Positions 42,575 to 51,067 of a stretch of DNA of 64,000 bases are shown piece after piece. Numbering within the stretch: the stretch's first letter is position 1; each line of letters starts with the position of its first letter. The notes beneath the pieces were generated by a model. That model had not been told where the DNA came from. It searched no databases and was given only the letters and a program-made list of their open reading frames with translations. The stretch is from Methylobacterium aerolatum (GTDB taxonomy: Bacteria > Pseudomonadota > Alphaproteobacteria > Rhizobiales > Beijerinckiaceae): NCBI RefSeq assembly GCF_022179085.1, contig NZ_BPQE01000020.1:124001-188000 (forward strand). The letters run 5' to 3'. A program made the translations under genes and the position numbers.

Positions 42575-42664
42575 ATGGCCTGGGCTGCCCCCGTTGTGTC
42601 CGAGATCTGCGTCGGCATGGAAGTGACGAGCTACGAGTCGGCCGAGATCGACACCTTCAACTGA
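42575..42664 (+). CDS. pqqA: PQQ precursor peptide PqqA
   Basis: PqqA is the ribosomally made substrate from which pyrroloquinoline quinone is cut. The 29-residue peptide contains the conserved core with Glu16 and Tyr20 spaced as E-V-T-S-Y (segment GMEVTSYESAEIDTFN); PqqE joins these two residues. The length and sequence match Methylobacterium PqqA as remembered. The ATG is preceded by AAGGAG with ideal spacing. It is the first gene of the pqqA-B-CD-E operon. Confidence 0.98.
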   Translation: MAWAAPVVSEICVGMEVTSYESAEIDTFN

Positions 42665-42698
42665 GTTTGCGCGGGCTGAGAATCGCGGGAGACGCATC

Positions 42699-43598
42699 AT
42701 GCGCGTCGTGGTTCTCGGCTCCGCCGCCGGTGGCGGCCTTCCCCAGTGGAATTGCCGCTGCCCCAACTGCACGCTGGCCCGCACCGAGCCGGCCCGGGTT
42801 CGCCCGCGGACGCAATCGAGCATTGCGGTATCGGCTGACGGCGACGATTGGTTGCTGATCAACGCCTCGCCGGACATCCGGCAACAACTCTTCGACAATC
42901 CGTCCATGCATCCCCGCGAGGGATTGCGGCACTCGCCGATTCGCTCCGTTTTGCTGACGAACGGTGATGTCGATCATGTGGCCGGGCTGCTCACCCTCCG
43001 CGAGGGCCAGCCATTCACGCTTTACGCGACGTCCGGCATCCTCGAATCCGTCAACGCGAACCGCGTGTTCGACGTGATGGCCGAGGGTGTGGTCGTCCGG
43101 AAGACCATCGGGCTCGGCTCCTCCTTCGAGCCGCTGCCCGGCCTGACCGTGACCCTCTTCGCGGTGCCCGGCAAGGTGCCGCTGTGGCTCGAAGGCGCGC
43201 AGGTTGAGATCGGAGCCGAGACCGAGACAACGGTCGGCGCGATGATCGAGGCCGGGGGCAAGCGCCTCGCCTACATACCCGGCTGCGCCCAGGTGAACGA
43301 CGACCTGCGTCGGCGAATCGCGGGTGTGGACGCTCTGCTGTTCGACGGCACCGTGCTCTACGACGACGACATGATCCGCGCGGGCGTCGGCACCAAGACC
43401 GGTTGGCGCATGGGCCACGTGCCGATGCGCGGCGAGAACGGCGCCATCGACGCCCTGGCCGGGGTGGAGATCGGCCGCAGGGTCTTCGTCCACATCAACA
43501 ACACCAACCCCGTCCTCGTGGAGGAGTCCCCCGAACGGGCCGATGTCGAGGCGGCCGGGTGGACCGTCGCCCATGATGGGTTGAGCCTGGAGTTGTAG
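42699..43598 (+). CDS. pqqB: PQQ biosynthesis protein PqqB
   Basis: PqqB is a metallo-beta-lactamase fold protein needed for PQQ synthesis, proposed to hydroxylate the tyrosine of the precursor. The 299-residue protein shows VVLGSAAGGGLPQWNCRCPN at the N-terminus, a zinc-binding TNGDVDHVAGLLTLREGQPF segment and the C-terminal HINNTNPVLVEESPERADVE typical of PqqB. It begins 34 bases after pqqA. A partial palindromic repeat follows at 43605, between pqqB and the pqqC/D gene. Confidence 0.97.
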   Translation: MRVVVLGSAAGGGLPQWNCRCPNCTLARTEPARVRPRTQSSIAVSADGDDWLLINASPDIRQQLFDNPSMHPREGLRHSPIRSVLLTNGDVDHVAGLLTLREGQPFTLYATSGILESVNANRVFDVMAEGVVVRKTIGLGSSFEPLPGLTVTLFAVPGKVPLWLEGAQVEIGAETETTVGAMIEAGGKRLAYIPGCAQVNDDLRRRIAGVDALLFDGTVLYDDDMIRAGVGTKTGWRMGHVPMRGENGAIDALAGVEIGRRVFVHINNTNPVLVEESPERADVEAAGWTVAHDGLSLEL

Positions 43599-43604
43599 AC
43601 CTCG

Positions 43605-43643
43605 CCGTCATTGGGATCAGAGCACAGCAATCCAGGGCGGCGG
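43605..43643. repeat. truncated copy of the dispersed palindromic repeat after pqqB
   Basis: CCGTCATTGGGATCAGAGCA followed by CAGCAATCCAGGGCGGCGGG resembles the left arm and spacer of the family. The right arm is absent, so this is a half or degraded element. Confidence 0.55.
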
Positions 43644-43823
43644 GACGATCGAGAACGATGCGCATCCTGCAGTGCTGCGCTTCACTCGCCACGATGAGGG
43701 TGCCGCACCGGTTTGAGTCTTCACGCCGCCTCCCTACATTGCACCTCAAGGCATCGGCGCTCCTGTGAGGAGCTGCCCATAAAATCCAATAGGCATAAGC
43801 CGAGAACGGACGCCGGAAACGCC

Positions 43824-44912
43824 ATGAACGCCATCTTCCCGACCCCGGACGCCTTCGACAGCGAGCGCCTGCTTTCGCCGGAGGAACTGGAAGCCGCGCT
43901 GCGGGATATCGGCGCCCGGCGCTATCACATCCTGCATCCGTTTCACCGGCTGCTGCACGACGGGAAGCTGTCGAAGGATCAGGTCCGGGCCTGGGCACTG
44001 AACCGCTACTATTACCAGGCGATGATCCCGGTGAAGGACGCCGCCGTCCTCGCCCGGATGCACGATGCCGAGCTGCGCCGGATCTGGCGGCAGCGCATCG
44101 TGGACCACGACGGCGATGCCCCGGGCGACGGCGGCATCGAGCGCTGGCTGAAGCTCGCCGAGGGTGTCGGCTTCGAGCGGGATTACGTCCTGTCCACGAA
44201 GGGCATCCTGAACGCGACGAAGTTCGCCGTGGAGGCCTACGTCCATTTCGTCTCCGAGAAGACGCTCCTCGAGGCCATCGCCTCCTCGCTGACGGAGATG
44301 TTCTCGCCGACCATCATCTCCGAGCGCGTCGCCGGGATGCTGAAGAACTACGACTTCATCACGAAGGAGACGCTGGCCTACTTCGACAAGCGTCTCACCC
44401 AGGCTCCCCGCGACGCGGACTTCGCCCTCGATTACGTGAAGCGCCACGCCACCACGCCCGAGTTGCAGCGGATGGCGATGGATGCGCTGACCTTCAAGTG
44501 CAACGTGCTGTGGGTCCAGCTCGACGCGCTCTACTTCGCCTACGTGGCGCCGGGCATGATCCCGCCGGATGCGTGGCAGCCGGGCGTCGGGCTCGTCGCC
44601 GGCGCGGACGGCGCAGCGCCGCCATCCGCCGGCCCGCGCAAGACCGCCCCCGGCGACACGCCGCGTCTGCCCCGGGGCGTGCGCCTGCGCAACGACGAGA
44701 CCCGCGGCAAGTACGTGCTGCTGGCGCCCGAGCGGACCTTCGACCTCGACGACAATGCCGTCGCCGTCCTGAAGCTGGTGGACGGGACGCGGACCGTCTC
44801 GGGCATCGCCGACGAACTGGGTCAGATCTACGCCGCCGACCCGCGCGCGATCGAGGCCGACATCTGCGTGATGCTGGACGGGTTGGCCGAGAAGCGGGTG
44901 TTGGAGCGATGA
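43824..44912 (+). CDS. pqqCD: fused PQQ biosynthesis protein PqqC/PqqD
   Basis: This 362-residue fusion is characteristic of Methylobacterium. Residues 1 to about 250 are PqqC, the oxidase that closes the ring and oxidises the intermediate in the last step ([77 protein letters not shown]). A linker of about 25 residues leads to PqqD (from about residue 275: [40 protein letters not shown]), the peptide chaperone that presents PqqA to PqqE. The ATG at 43824 fits. Its stop overlaps pqqE by four bases. Confidence 0.97.
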   Translation: MNAIFPTPDAFDSERLLSPEELEAALRDIGARRYHILHPFHRLLHDGKLSKDQVRAWALNRYYYQAMIPVKDAAVLARMHDAELRRIWRQRIVDHDGDAPGDGGIERWLKLAEGVGFERDYVLSTKGILNATKFAVEAYVHFVSEKTLLEAIASSLTEMFSPTIISERVAGMLKNYDFITKETLAYFDKRLTQAPRDADFALDYVKRHATTPELQRMAMDALTFKCNVLWVQLDALYFAYVAPGMIPPDAWQPGVGLVAGADGAAPPSAGPRKTAPGDTPRLPRGVRLRNDETRGKYVLLAPERTFDLDDNAVAVLKLVDGTRTVSGIADELGQIYAADPRAIEADICVMLDGLAEKRVLER

Positions 44913-46054
44913 ACGCACAGGCGCCGATCCGCCCCGAAGCGCCCGCGCCGGTGGGGCTCCTCGCGGAGCTCACCCACCGCTGCCCCCTGCGCTGCCCCTA
45001 CTGCTCGAACCCGCTCGAACTCGACCGGCGCTCGGGCGAACTCGACACGGCGACGTGGCAGCGGGTGCTGACCGAGGCGGCGGGGCTCGGCGTGCTGCAC
45101 GTCCACCTATCGGGTGGCGAGCCGACAGCCCGCAACGATATCGTCGAGATCACCAAGACCTGCGCCGACCTCGGCCTGTATTCGAACCTGATCACCTCCG
45201 GCGTCGGCGGGGCACTCGACAAGCTTCAGGCGCTGTACGATGTCGGGCTCGACCACGTTCAGCTCTCCGTCCAGGGCGTGGACGCGCAGAACGCGGAGAA
45301 GATCGGCGGGCTGAAGAATGCCCAGCCGCAGAAGATGACCTTCGCCCGGAAGGTCGTGGACCTCGGCCTGCCGCTGACGCTGAATTCGGTGATCCACCGC
45401 GGCAACATCCATGAGGTCGAGGGCTTCATCGATCTCGCCGTGACGATGGGGGCCAAGCGGCTCGAAGTGGCGCACACGCAGTATTACGGCTGGGCCTACG
45501 TCAACCGCGCGGCTCTGATGCCGAACAAGGCCCAGGTGGACGAGTCGATCCGCATCGTCGAGGCCGCCCGCGAGCGACTGAAGGGCCAGCTCGTCATCGA
45601 CCTCGTGGTGCCGGATTACTACGCGAAATACCCAAAGGCCTGCGCCGGCGGCTGGGGCCGAAAGCTCATGAACGTCACGCCCCAGGGCAAGGTGCTGCCC
45701 TGCCACGCGGCGGAAACGATCCCGAACCTCGAATTCTGGCACGTCACGGAGCATTCGCTCGGCGAGATCTGGCGCGACTCTCCGGCCTTCACCGCCTATC
45801 GCGGGACGGATTGGATGCAGGAGCCCTGCCGGTCCTGCGACCGCCGCGAGAAGGATTGGGGCGGTTGCCGCTGCCAAGCGCTGGCGCTGGCGGGCGACGC
45901 CGCCGCCACCGATCCCGCCTGTTCGCTCTCGCCGCTCCATGCCAAGGTCCGGGCGCTGGCCGTCGAGGAGGCCGCCGAGACGCCGCCCGACTACGTCTAC
46001 CGGACCATCGGCAGCAACGTCCGCTCCCCACTGAAAGAAGGTGTGTCTTCGTGA
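44909..46054 (+). CDS. pqqE: radical SAM PQQ synthase-step enzyme PqqE
   Basis: PqqE is the radical S-adenosylmethionine enzyme that forms the carbon-carbon bond between Glu and Tyr of PqqA. The 381-residue protein has the CxxxCxxC cluster ligands C25, C29 and C32 in [20 protein letters not shown] and the GGEPTARND sequence for SAM binding. The C-terminal SPASM region contains further cluster cysteines ([30 protein letters not shown]). It overlaps pqqCD by four bases and the next exported protein gene by four bases (GTGA). Confidence 0.98.
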   Translation: MNAQAPIRPEAPAPVGLLAELTHRCPLRCPYCSNPLELDRRSGELDTATWQRVLTEAAGLGVLHVHLSGGEPTARNDIVEITKTCADLGLYSNLITSGVGGALDKLQALYDVGLDHVQLSVQGVDAQNAEKIGGLKNAQPQKMTFARKVVDLGLPLTLNSVIHRGNIHEVEGFIDLAVTMGAKRLEVAHTQYYGWAYVNRAALMPNKAQVDESIRIVEAARERLKGQLVIDLVVPDYYAKYPKACAGGWGRKLMNVTPQGKVLPCHAAETIPNLEFWHVTEHSLGEIWRDSPAFTAYRGTDWMQEPCRSCDRREKDWGGCRCQALALAGDAAATDPACSLSPLHAKVRALAVEEAAETPPDYVYRTIGSNVRSPLKEGVSS

Positions 46055-46809
46055 GAGTTTCGACCGTCGCGACCGCCCTGGCCGTCTGGCTTTCGGCGGT
46101 GACCGGATCCGTTGCGGCCGAAGAGCCGGCGGCGACCGCCGCGCCGACTCCCGCCGCCGTAGGCGATTCAAAGCCCGCTGAGGCCAAATCCGCGGAGAAG
46201 ACCGGCACGCCCTCCGCGAGCGACCTGCTGTTCGACTATCCGCAGATGAAGAACACGGCGCCCAACGCCAAGCTGACCTACGATTACATGCGCCGCTCCG
46301 GCATTGCGAAGGGTCCCTTCGGCGCGCCGCTGCAGGACACGGTGACCCTCTCCCTGGCGCCGGGCAAGCGGCCCGAGACGCGGGACGTGCAGGTCGAGAT
46401 GTTCTCCGGCCTGAACCGCCGTCCCGCCGGACCCTTCGAGGACATGGAGGGCAATCCCATCGTGTCGCTGTTCCTGGAGAACCATCTCCAGGCCCTCGCC
46501 CGCGTCCTGGAGGCGAACCCGCGCTACCTGAAGCTCGCGATCCGCCGGGGCCTGCGCGACCGCGCCGAGGTCACGCCCACCAAGGTCACCGTTGGCGGCA
46601 AGCAGGTCGATGGCTGGCGCATCGTTACCCGGCCCTTCATCGACGATCCGCAGACCGAGCGGATGCGGGGCATGGAAGACCTGACCTACACCTTCGTCAC
46701 CTCGCCCGATGTCCCGGGCGAGATCGTGTCCATGGAGGCCGCCTCCAAGGCGAAGGACGGCGGCGAGTTGCTTGAGGAGAAGCTCGGCTATGAACAGAAG
46801 GCTGGCTAG
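46051..46809 (+). CDS. exported hypothetical protein coupled to pqqE
   Basis: The 252-residue protein starts at GTG 46051, overlapping the pqqE stop. It has a signal peptide ([20 protein letters not shown]), an Ala/Pro/Lys-rich linker, and a mature domain beginning near [20 protein letters not shown]. It contains no cysteine and appears as a mixed alpha/beta soluble domain ([39 protein letters not shown]). The family is not recognised. Coupling to pqqE suggests a periplasmic role connected with PQQ delivery or quinoprotein function, which is inference from position only. Confidence 0.8.
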   Translation: MRVSTVATALAVWLSAVTGSVAAEEPAATAAPTPAAVGDSKPAEAKSAEKTGTPSASDLLFDYPQMKNTAPNAKLTYDYMRRSGIAKGPFGAPLQDTVTLSLAPGKRPETRDVQVEMFSGLNRRPAGPFEDMEGNPIVSLFLENHLQALARVLEANPRYLKLAIRRGLRDRAEVTPTKVTVGGKQVDGWRIVTRPFIDDPQTERMRGMEDLTYTFVTSPDVPGEIVSMEAASKAKDGGELLEEKLGYEQKAG

Positions 46810-47152
46810 TCTCGGCGGCGCCGCCGCCCTCGCCCTCGGACTGGCCGTGGCTCCCGCCTGGGCCGCCGAGGAGAACGATTACCCGACGGATGCGCGGGTG
46901 GATTACGTCTTCGGCTGCATGGCCGCCAACGGCCAGACCCGCGATACCATGGAGAAGTGCTCCTGCTCCGTGGACCAGCTCGCCGCGATCCTGCCGTACG
47001 ACAAGTACGTGCAGGCGAGCACGATCCTCTCCATGCGACAGGGCATCGGCAACCGCGCCAACGAGTTCAAGTCCACCAAGGTCTTCGACGACAAGGTGGC
47101 CGAACTTCGCCGCGCCCAGGCCGAGGCGGAGATCCGCTGCTACCGGGGCTGA
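46790..47152 (+). CDS. exported cysteine-containing protein at the end of the pqq operon
   Basis: The 120-residue protein overlaps the previous gene by 20 bases. A signal peptide ([20 protein letters not shown]) is followed by a compact domain with four cysteines: C43 in FGCMAANG, C57 and C59 in EKCSCSVDQ, and C117 near the end. The pattern suggests two disulfides or a metal site in the periplasm. The family is not recognised. Its overlap with a pqqE-coupled gene makes a link to PQQ enzymes plausible, unproven. Confidence 0.78.
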   Translation: MNRRLASLGGAAALALGLAVAPAWAAEENDYPTDARVDYVFGCMAANGQTRDTMEKCSCSVDQLAAILPYDKYVQASTILSMRQGIGNRANEFKSTKVFDDKVAELRRAQAEAEIRCYRG

Positions 47153-47241
47153 CATCGCAGTCATCCCTCCCCGCCAGGGGAACGGTGCTAGACGCGGCGA
47201 TCCGGTCCTGAGTGGATGGCCGGCGAGGTCGTCGTCCTCTC

Positions 47242-47336
47242 CGTCTTTGCGAGCGGAGCGGAGCAACCGTGGGATGCGCCACGGTCGGAAACGGCCCGCT
47301 GCCCTGGATTGCTTCGTCTCCGCTCGCAGAGACAAG
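47242..47336. repeat. diverged copy of the dispersed palindromic repeat before folP
   Basis: Left arm CCGTCTTTGCGAGCGGAGCG then GAGCAACCGTGGG, and right arm CCCTGGATTGCTTCGTCTCC then GCTCGCAGAGACAAGG. It lies in the 322-base gap (47153-47474) between the pqq-associated exported genes and folP; nothing else convincing is in that gap except the folP-proximal hairpin. Confidence 0.75.
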
Positions 47337-47450
47337 GCGGCTTCAGGGGCTGCCGGAACCCAACCGCCGAGACGCCGAAGTCGAGGGCGGGACGAATCCC
47401 GCAACGATCCTCACACGGGGGAGGGGAGAGCGAGGCCCGTTGCACCGCGA

Positions 47451-47471
47451 GCCGGTTTCCCGCAAACCGGC
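47451..47471 (+). other. hairpin immediately before the folP start codon
   Basis: GCCGGTTT (47451-47458) pairs perfectly with AAACCGGC (47464-47471) around a five-base loop, three bases before the GTG start of folP. There is no Shine-Dalgarno sequence between it and the start; the nearest purine run (GGGGAGGGGAGAG) lies upstream of the hairpin. The structure may lower or regulate folP translation. Confidence 0.5.
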
Positions 47472-47474
47472 GTC

Positions 47475-48326
47475 GTGACCGACACCGCATCCCGCTCCCC
47501 CGCCCTTCAGACCCTCCTGCCCGATCTGGGCCGGCGGACCCTCGTGATGGGCATCCTCAACGTCACGCCCGATTCCTTCTCCGATGGCGGATTATTCGCG
47601 GGCGAGGCGGAGGCCCGCGCCCAGGCGGAACGTTTGGAGGGGGAGGGGGCCGCGATCCTCGACATCGGCGGCGAATCGACGAGGCCCGGCCACACCCCGG
47701 TCCCGGCGGACGAGGAGCAGGCGCGCGTGGTGCCGGTGATCCGGGCGCTCGCGGGCCGTTTGGCGATCCCGATCTCCATCGACACCTACAAGGCCTCCAC
47801 GGCCGAGGCGGCGCTGCGGGTCGGCGCGACCATCGTCAACGACGTGTGGGGCCTGCAACGGGAGCCCGACATCGCCTCCGTCGCCGCCGCCCACGGCGCG
47901 CCGGTGATCGTCATGCACAACCGCGAGACGATCGATCCCGCCCTCGACATCGTGGCCGACATGCTCGCCTTCTTCGAGCGGTCGCTGGCCATCGCCCGCA
48001 AGGCCGGGATTCCCGACGCGGACATCGTGCTCGATCCCGGCGTCGGCTTCGGCAAGACCTGGGAGCAGCATCTGGAGGCCCTGCGGCGTCTGCCGGAAAT
48101 CCGTCGCCTCGGCTTTCCCCTCCTCGTCGGCGTCTCGCGCAAGTCGCTGCTCGGCCGCCTGCACGATCGCGAGACCAAGCCCGCCGACCGCCTCGTCGGC
48201 TCGCTCGCCGCCCATGCGCTTGCCGGGACCCTCGGGGCGGACATCGTGCGGGTCCACGATGTCGCCGCCCATATCGACGCGATGCGCGTCGTGGATGCGG
48301 TGATGCGGCCGGAGTCGCGGGCATGA
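47475..48326 (+). CDS. folP: dihydropteroate synthase
   Basis: FolP joins 4-aminobenzoate to dihydropterin pyrophosphate in folate synthesis and is the sulfonamide target. The 283-residue protein has both family signatures: VMGILNVTPDSFSDGG and AAILDIGGESTRPG, then DTYKAS, VNDVWGLQ and LDPGVGFGKTWEQH. The start is the GTG at 47475, the only start codon that fits the family N-terminus. It is the first of folP-folB-folK, coupled to folB by a four-base overlap. Confidence 0.96.
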   Translation: MTDTASRSPALQTLLPDLGRRTLVMGILNVTPDSFSDGGLFAGEAEARAQAERLEGEGAAILDIGGESTRPGHTPVPADEEQARVVPVIRALAGRLAIPISIDTYKASTAEAALRVGATIVNDVWGLQREPDIASVAAAHGAPVIVMHNRETIDPALDIVADMLAFFERSLAIARKAGIPDADIVLDPGVGFGKTWEQHLEALRRLPEIRRLGFPLLVGVSRKSLLGRLHDRETKPADRLVGSLAAHALAGTLGADIVRVHDVAAHIDAMRVVDAVMRPESRA

Positions 48327-48697
48327 GCGACCATATCCGCGTCGAGGGCATCGCCGTCTTCGCCCGGCACGGCGTGTTGCCCGAGGAGGAGGTGCTGGGT
48401 CAGCGCTTCTACCTCGGCCTCGACGCCGAACTCGACCTCGCCCCCGCCGGGCGCTCCGACGACGTTGCGCACACGGTGAGCTACGCCGACCTCACGGCCA
48501 TCGCCGTCACGATCGCCACGGAGCGCCGCTTCAAGCTGATCGAGGCGCTCGCCGAGACCATCGCCGCCGAGATCCTGGCGCGCTTCCCCACGGTCGATGC
48601 CATCACCGTCCGGGTCGACAAGCCGAGCGCGCCGATTCCCGCCGTGCTGGATCGGGCGGGCATCACCATCACCCGCCGCCGCGGAGCCGGGCGGTGA
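48323..48697 (+). CDS. folB: dihydroneopterin aldolase
   Basis: FolB cleaves dihydroneopterin to hydroxymethyl-dihydropterin and glycolaldehyde. The 124-residue protein shows GIAVFARHGVLPEEEVLGQR, the DVAHTVSYADL motif and RFKLIEALAETIAAEIL, all standard for FolB. It overlaps folP and folK by four bases each, so the three folate enzymes are made from one message. Confidence 0.95.
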   Translation: MSDHIRVEGIAVFARHGVLPEEEVLGQRFYLGLDAELDLAPAGRSDDVAHTVSYADLTAIAVTIATERRFKLIEALAETIAAEILARFPTVDAITVRVDKPSAPIPAVLDRAGITITRRRGAGR

Positions 48698-49164
48698 AGG
48701 CATGGCTCGGCATCGGCAGCAACATCGGCGACATGGCGGCGACGCTCGACCGCGCCGTGGCCGCCCTCGGCGCCGTGCCCGGCATCGCCGTGCTGGCCCG
48801 CTCGTCGGATTACCGCACGCCGCCCTGGGGCAAGACGGACCAGCCCTGGTTCCTGAACGGCGCGCTCGCGATCGAGACCACGCTGTCTCCCCACGCCCTC
48901 CTCGACGCCTGCCAGGGCATCGAGCGCGATCTCGGCCGGGTGCGCGAGGAGCGGTGGGGACCCCGCATCATCGACATCGACGTGCTGGCCTATGACGGCG
49001 CGGCCGTGGACGACGAACGCCTCGTCCTGCCCCACCGCTACGTGCGGGAGCGCGCCTTCGTGCTGGTGCCCCTCGCCGAGATCGCGCCCGATCTCGTGAT
49101 CGGCGGGGAGCGCGTCGCCGACGCGCTGGCCAAGCTCGACCCGACGGGAATCACGCGCGCCTGA
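48694..49164 (+). CDS. folK: 2-amino-4-hydroxy-6-hydroxymethyldihydropteridine pyrophosphokinase
   Basis: FolK pyrophosphorylates hydroxymethyl-dihydropterin, supplying the substrate of FolP. The 156-residue protein begins at GTG 48694 with KAWLGIGSNIGDM and carries the HPPK signature in RVREERWGPRIIDIDVLAYD followed by LPHRYVRERAFVLVPLAEI. It is the last gene of the folate operon. Confidence 0.96.
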   Translation: MKAWLGIGSNIGDMAATLDRAVAALGAVPGIAVLARSSDYRTPPWGKTDQPWFLNGALAIETTLSPHALLDACQGIERDLGRVREERWGPRIIDIDVLAYDGAAVDDERLVLPHRYVRERAFVLVPLAEIAPDLVIGGERVADALAKLDPTGITRA

Positions 49165-49240
49165 ACCGCTGCGCTTGCCGTGACGGCGAACCTGCGATCG
49201 ACGTTTGAAGAGCCGCCCGAGCACTGCCATAAGCGCGCCC

Positions 49241-51049
49241 ATGGCCGCCCCTCCGCTTCTCACCCTTCAGGATGCCGCGCTGACCTTCGGCGGCACGCCG
49301 TTGATCACCCGCGCCGACCTCACCATCGCGCCGGGTGACCGGACCTGCCTCGTCGGCCGCAACGGCTCGGGCAAGTCGACCCTCATGAAGATCGCCGCCG
49401 GACTGGTGGAGCCGGACAAGGGGCGCCTGTTCGTCCAGCCCGGCACGACGATCCGCTACCTCGCCCAGGAACCGGATTTCTCCGGCTTCGCGACCACCCT
49501 CGATTTCGTGGAGGCCGGCCTCGCGCCGGGCGATCCGGTTCATCGCGCCCGCTATCTCCTCGAAAGCCTCGGCATGACCGGCGAGGAGGATCCCTCCCGT
49601 CTGTCGGGCGGTGAGGGGCGCCGGGTGGCGCTGGCCCGGGCGCTGGCGCCCGAGCCCGACGTGCTGCTCCTCGACGAGCCGACGAACCACCTCGACCTGC
49701 CAGCCATCGAATGGCTCGAGGCCGAGCTGAAGGGCATCCGCGCCGCCCTCGTCCTCATCAGCCACGACCGGCGCTTCCTCTCGGCCCTGTCGCGGGCCAC
49801 GGTCTGGCTCGACCGGGGCGAGACCCGGCGGATCGAGCAGGGCTTCTCCGGCTTCGAGGCGTGGCGCGACGCCTTCCTCGAGGAAGAGGAGCGCAACCAG
49901 CACAAGCTCGACCGCAAGATCGCCGACGAGGAGCACTGGCTGCGCTACGGCGTCACCGCCCGGCGCAAGCGCAACGTCCGCCGCCTCGGCAACCTCCACG
50001 CCCTGCGCAAGGACCGGCGGGAGCACCGCCGCCCTGTGGGCTCGGTGAGCATGCAGGCGGGCGATGCGGAGGCCTCCGGCACCCTCGTGATGGAGGCCCG
50101 CGCAGTCGAGAAATCCTACGGCGAGCGCAGGATCGTGGACGGCGTGACCCTGCGCGTGATGCGCGGGGACCGCCTCGGCATCGTCGGCGCGAACGGGGCG
50201 GGCAAGTCCACGCTCATCAAGCTCATGACGGGGGAGATTCCCCCGGACGGTGGCGAGATCGTGCTCGGCACGAACCTCAAGCCGGTGATCCTCGACCAGG
50301 GCCGGGCCGCCCTGGAGCCGGGCATGACCGTGACCGACGTGCTCACGGGCGGGAGGGGCGACAGCGTCACCGTCAACGGCCGCAGCCGCCACGTCATCGG
50401 CTACCTCAAGGACTTCCTGTTCGCCCCCGAGCAGGCGCGCACGCCGGTCTCGGTCCTGTCGGGCGGCGAGCGCAACCGCCTGCTCATCGCCAAGGCCCTG
50501 GCCCAGCCCTCGAACCTCCTCGTCCTCGACGAGCCCACCAACGACCTCGACCTCGAAACCCTCGACCTGCTGCAGGAGATGCTGGACGATTACGAGGGTA
50601 CCCTGCTGCTCGTGAGCCACGACCGAGACTTTCTCGACCGGGTGGTCGGCAGCGTGCTGGTCTCGGAAGGGGATGGACGCTGGGTGGAGTACGCCGGCGG
50701 CTACACGGACATGCTCGGCCAGCGCGGCAAGGGTGTCGAAGCCCGCGCCTCCGGGAAGTCCAAGGACAAGCCCGAGAAGGCCGAGCCACGGGAGCGGGCC
50801 GCCCCCCCGCCGCCGGGCAAGCCGAAGCTCGGCTTCAAGGACCAGCACGAACTGAAGACGCTTCCGGCGCGGATCGAGAAGCTGGAGAAGGCCATCGTCC
50901 AGTTGAAGGGCATCCTGGAGGATGCCGACCTCTACGCCCGCGATCCCGCCCGCTTCGAGAAGGCCAGCACGACGCTGGCGCAGGCCGAGACCGAACTCGC
51001 CGCCGCCGAGGACCGCTGGCTCGAGCTGGAGATGCTGCGCGACGGGTGA
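49241..51049 (+). CDS. ABC-F family ATPase, Uup-like
   Basis: This is a cytoplasmic two-domain ABC ATPase of the ABC-F group, which acts on ribosomes or nucleic acid rather than transport. The 602-residue protein has Walker A VGRNGSGKST and signature [16 protein letters not shown] in domain 1, DEPTNHLDLP as Walker B, then VGANGAGKST and LSGGERNRLLIAKAL in domain 2. A charged linker (EARASGKSKDKPEKAEPRER) leads to a C-terminal coiled coil (HELKTLPARIEKLEKAIVQL), which is the mark of the Uup branch. The ATG at 49241 fits the family; a frame upstream to 49205 is possible. Confidence 0.92.
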   Translation: MAAPPLLTLQDAALTFGGTPLITRADLTIAPGDRTCLVGRNGSGKSTLMKIAAGLVEPDKGRLFVQPGTTIRYLAQEPDFSGFATTLDFVEAGLAPGDPVHRARYLLESLGMTGEEDPSRLSGGEGRRVALARALAPEPDVLLLDEPTNHLDLPAIEWLEAELKGIRAALVLISHDRRFLSALSRATVWLDRGETRRIEQGFSGFEAWRDAFLEEEERNQHKLDRKIADEEHWLRYGVTARRKRNVRRLGNLHALRKDRREHRRPVGSVSMQAGDAEASGTLVMEARAVEKSYGERRIVDGVTLRVMRGDRLGIVGANGAGKSTLIKLMTGEIPPDGGEIVLGTNLKPVILDQGRAALEPGMTVTDVLTGGRGDSVTVNGRSRHVIGYLKDFLFAPEQARTPVSVLSGGERNRLLIAKALAQPSNLLVLDEPTNDLDLETLDLLQEMLDDYEGTLLLVSHDRDFLDRVVGSVLVSEGDGRWVEYAGGYTDMLGQRGKGVEARASGKSKDKPEKAEPRERAAPPPPGKPKLGFKDQHELKTLPARIEKLEKAIVQLKGILEDADLYARDPARFEKASTTLAQAETELAAAEDRWLELEMLRDG

Positions 51050-51067
51050 TCCCGCGTCACCGCCTTC

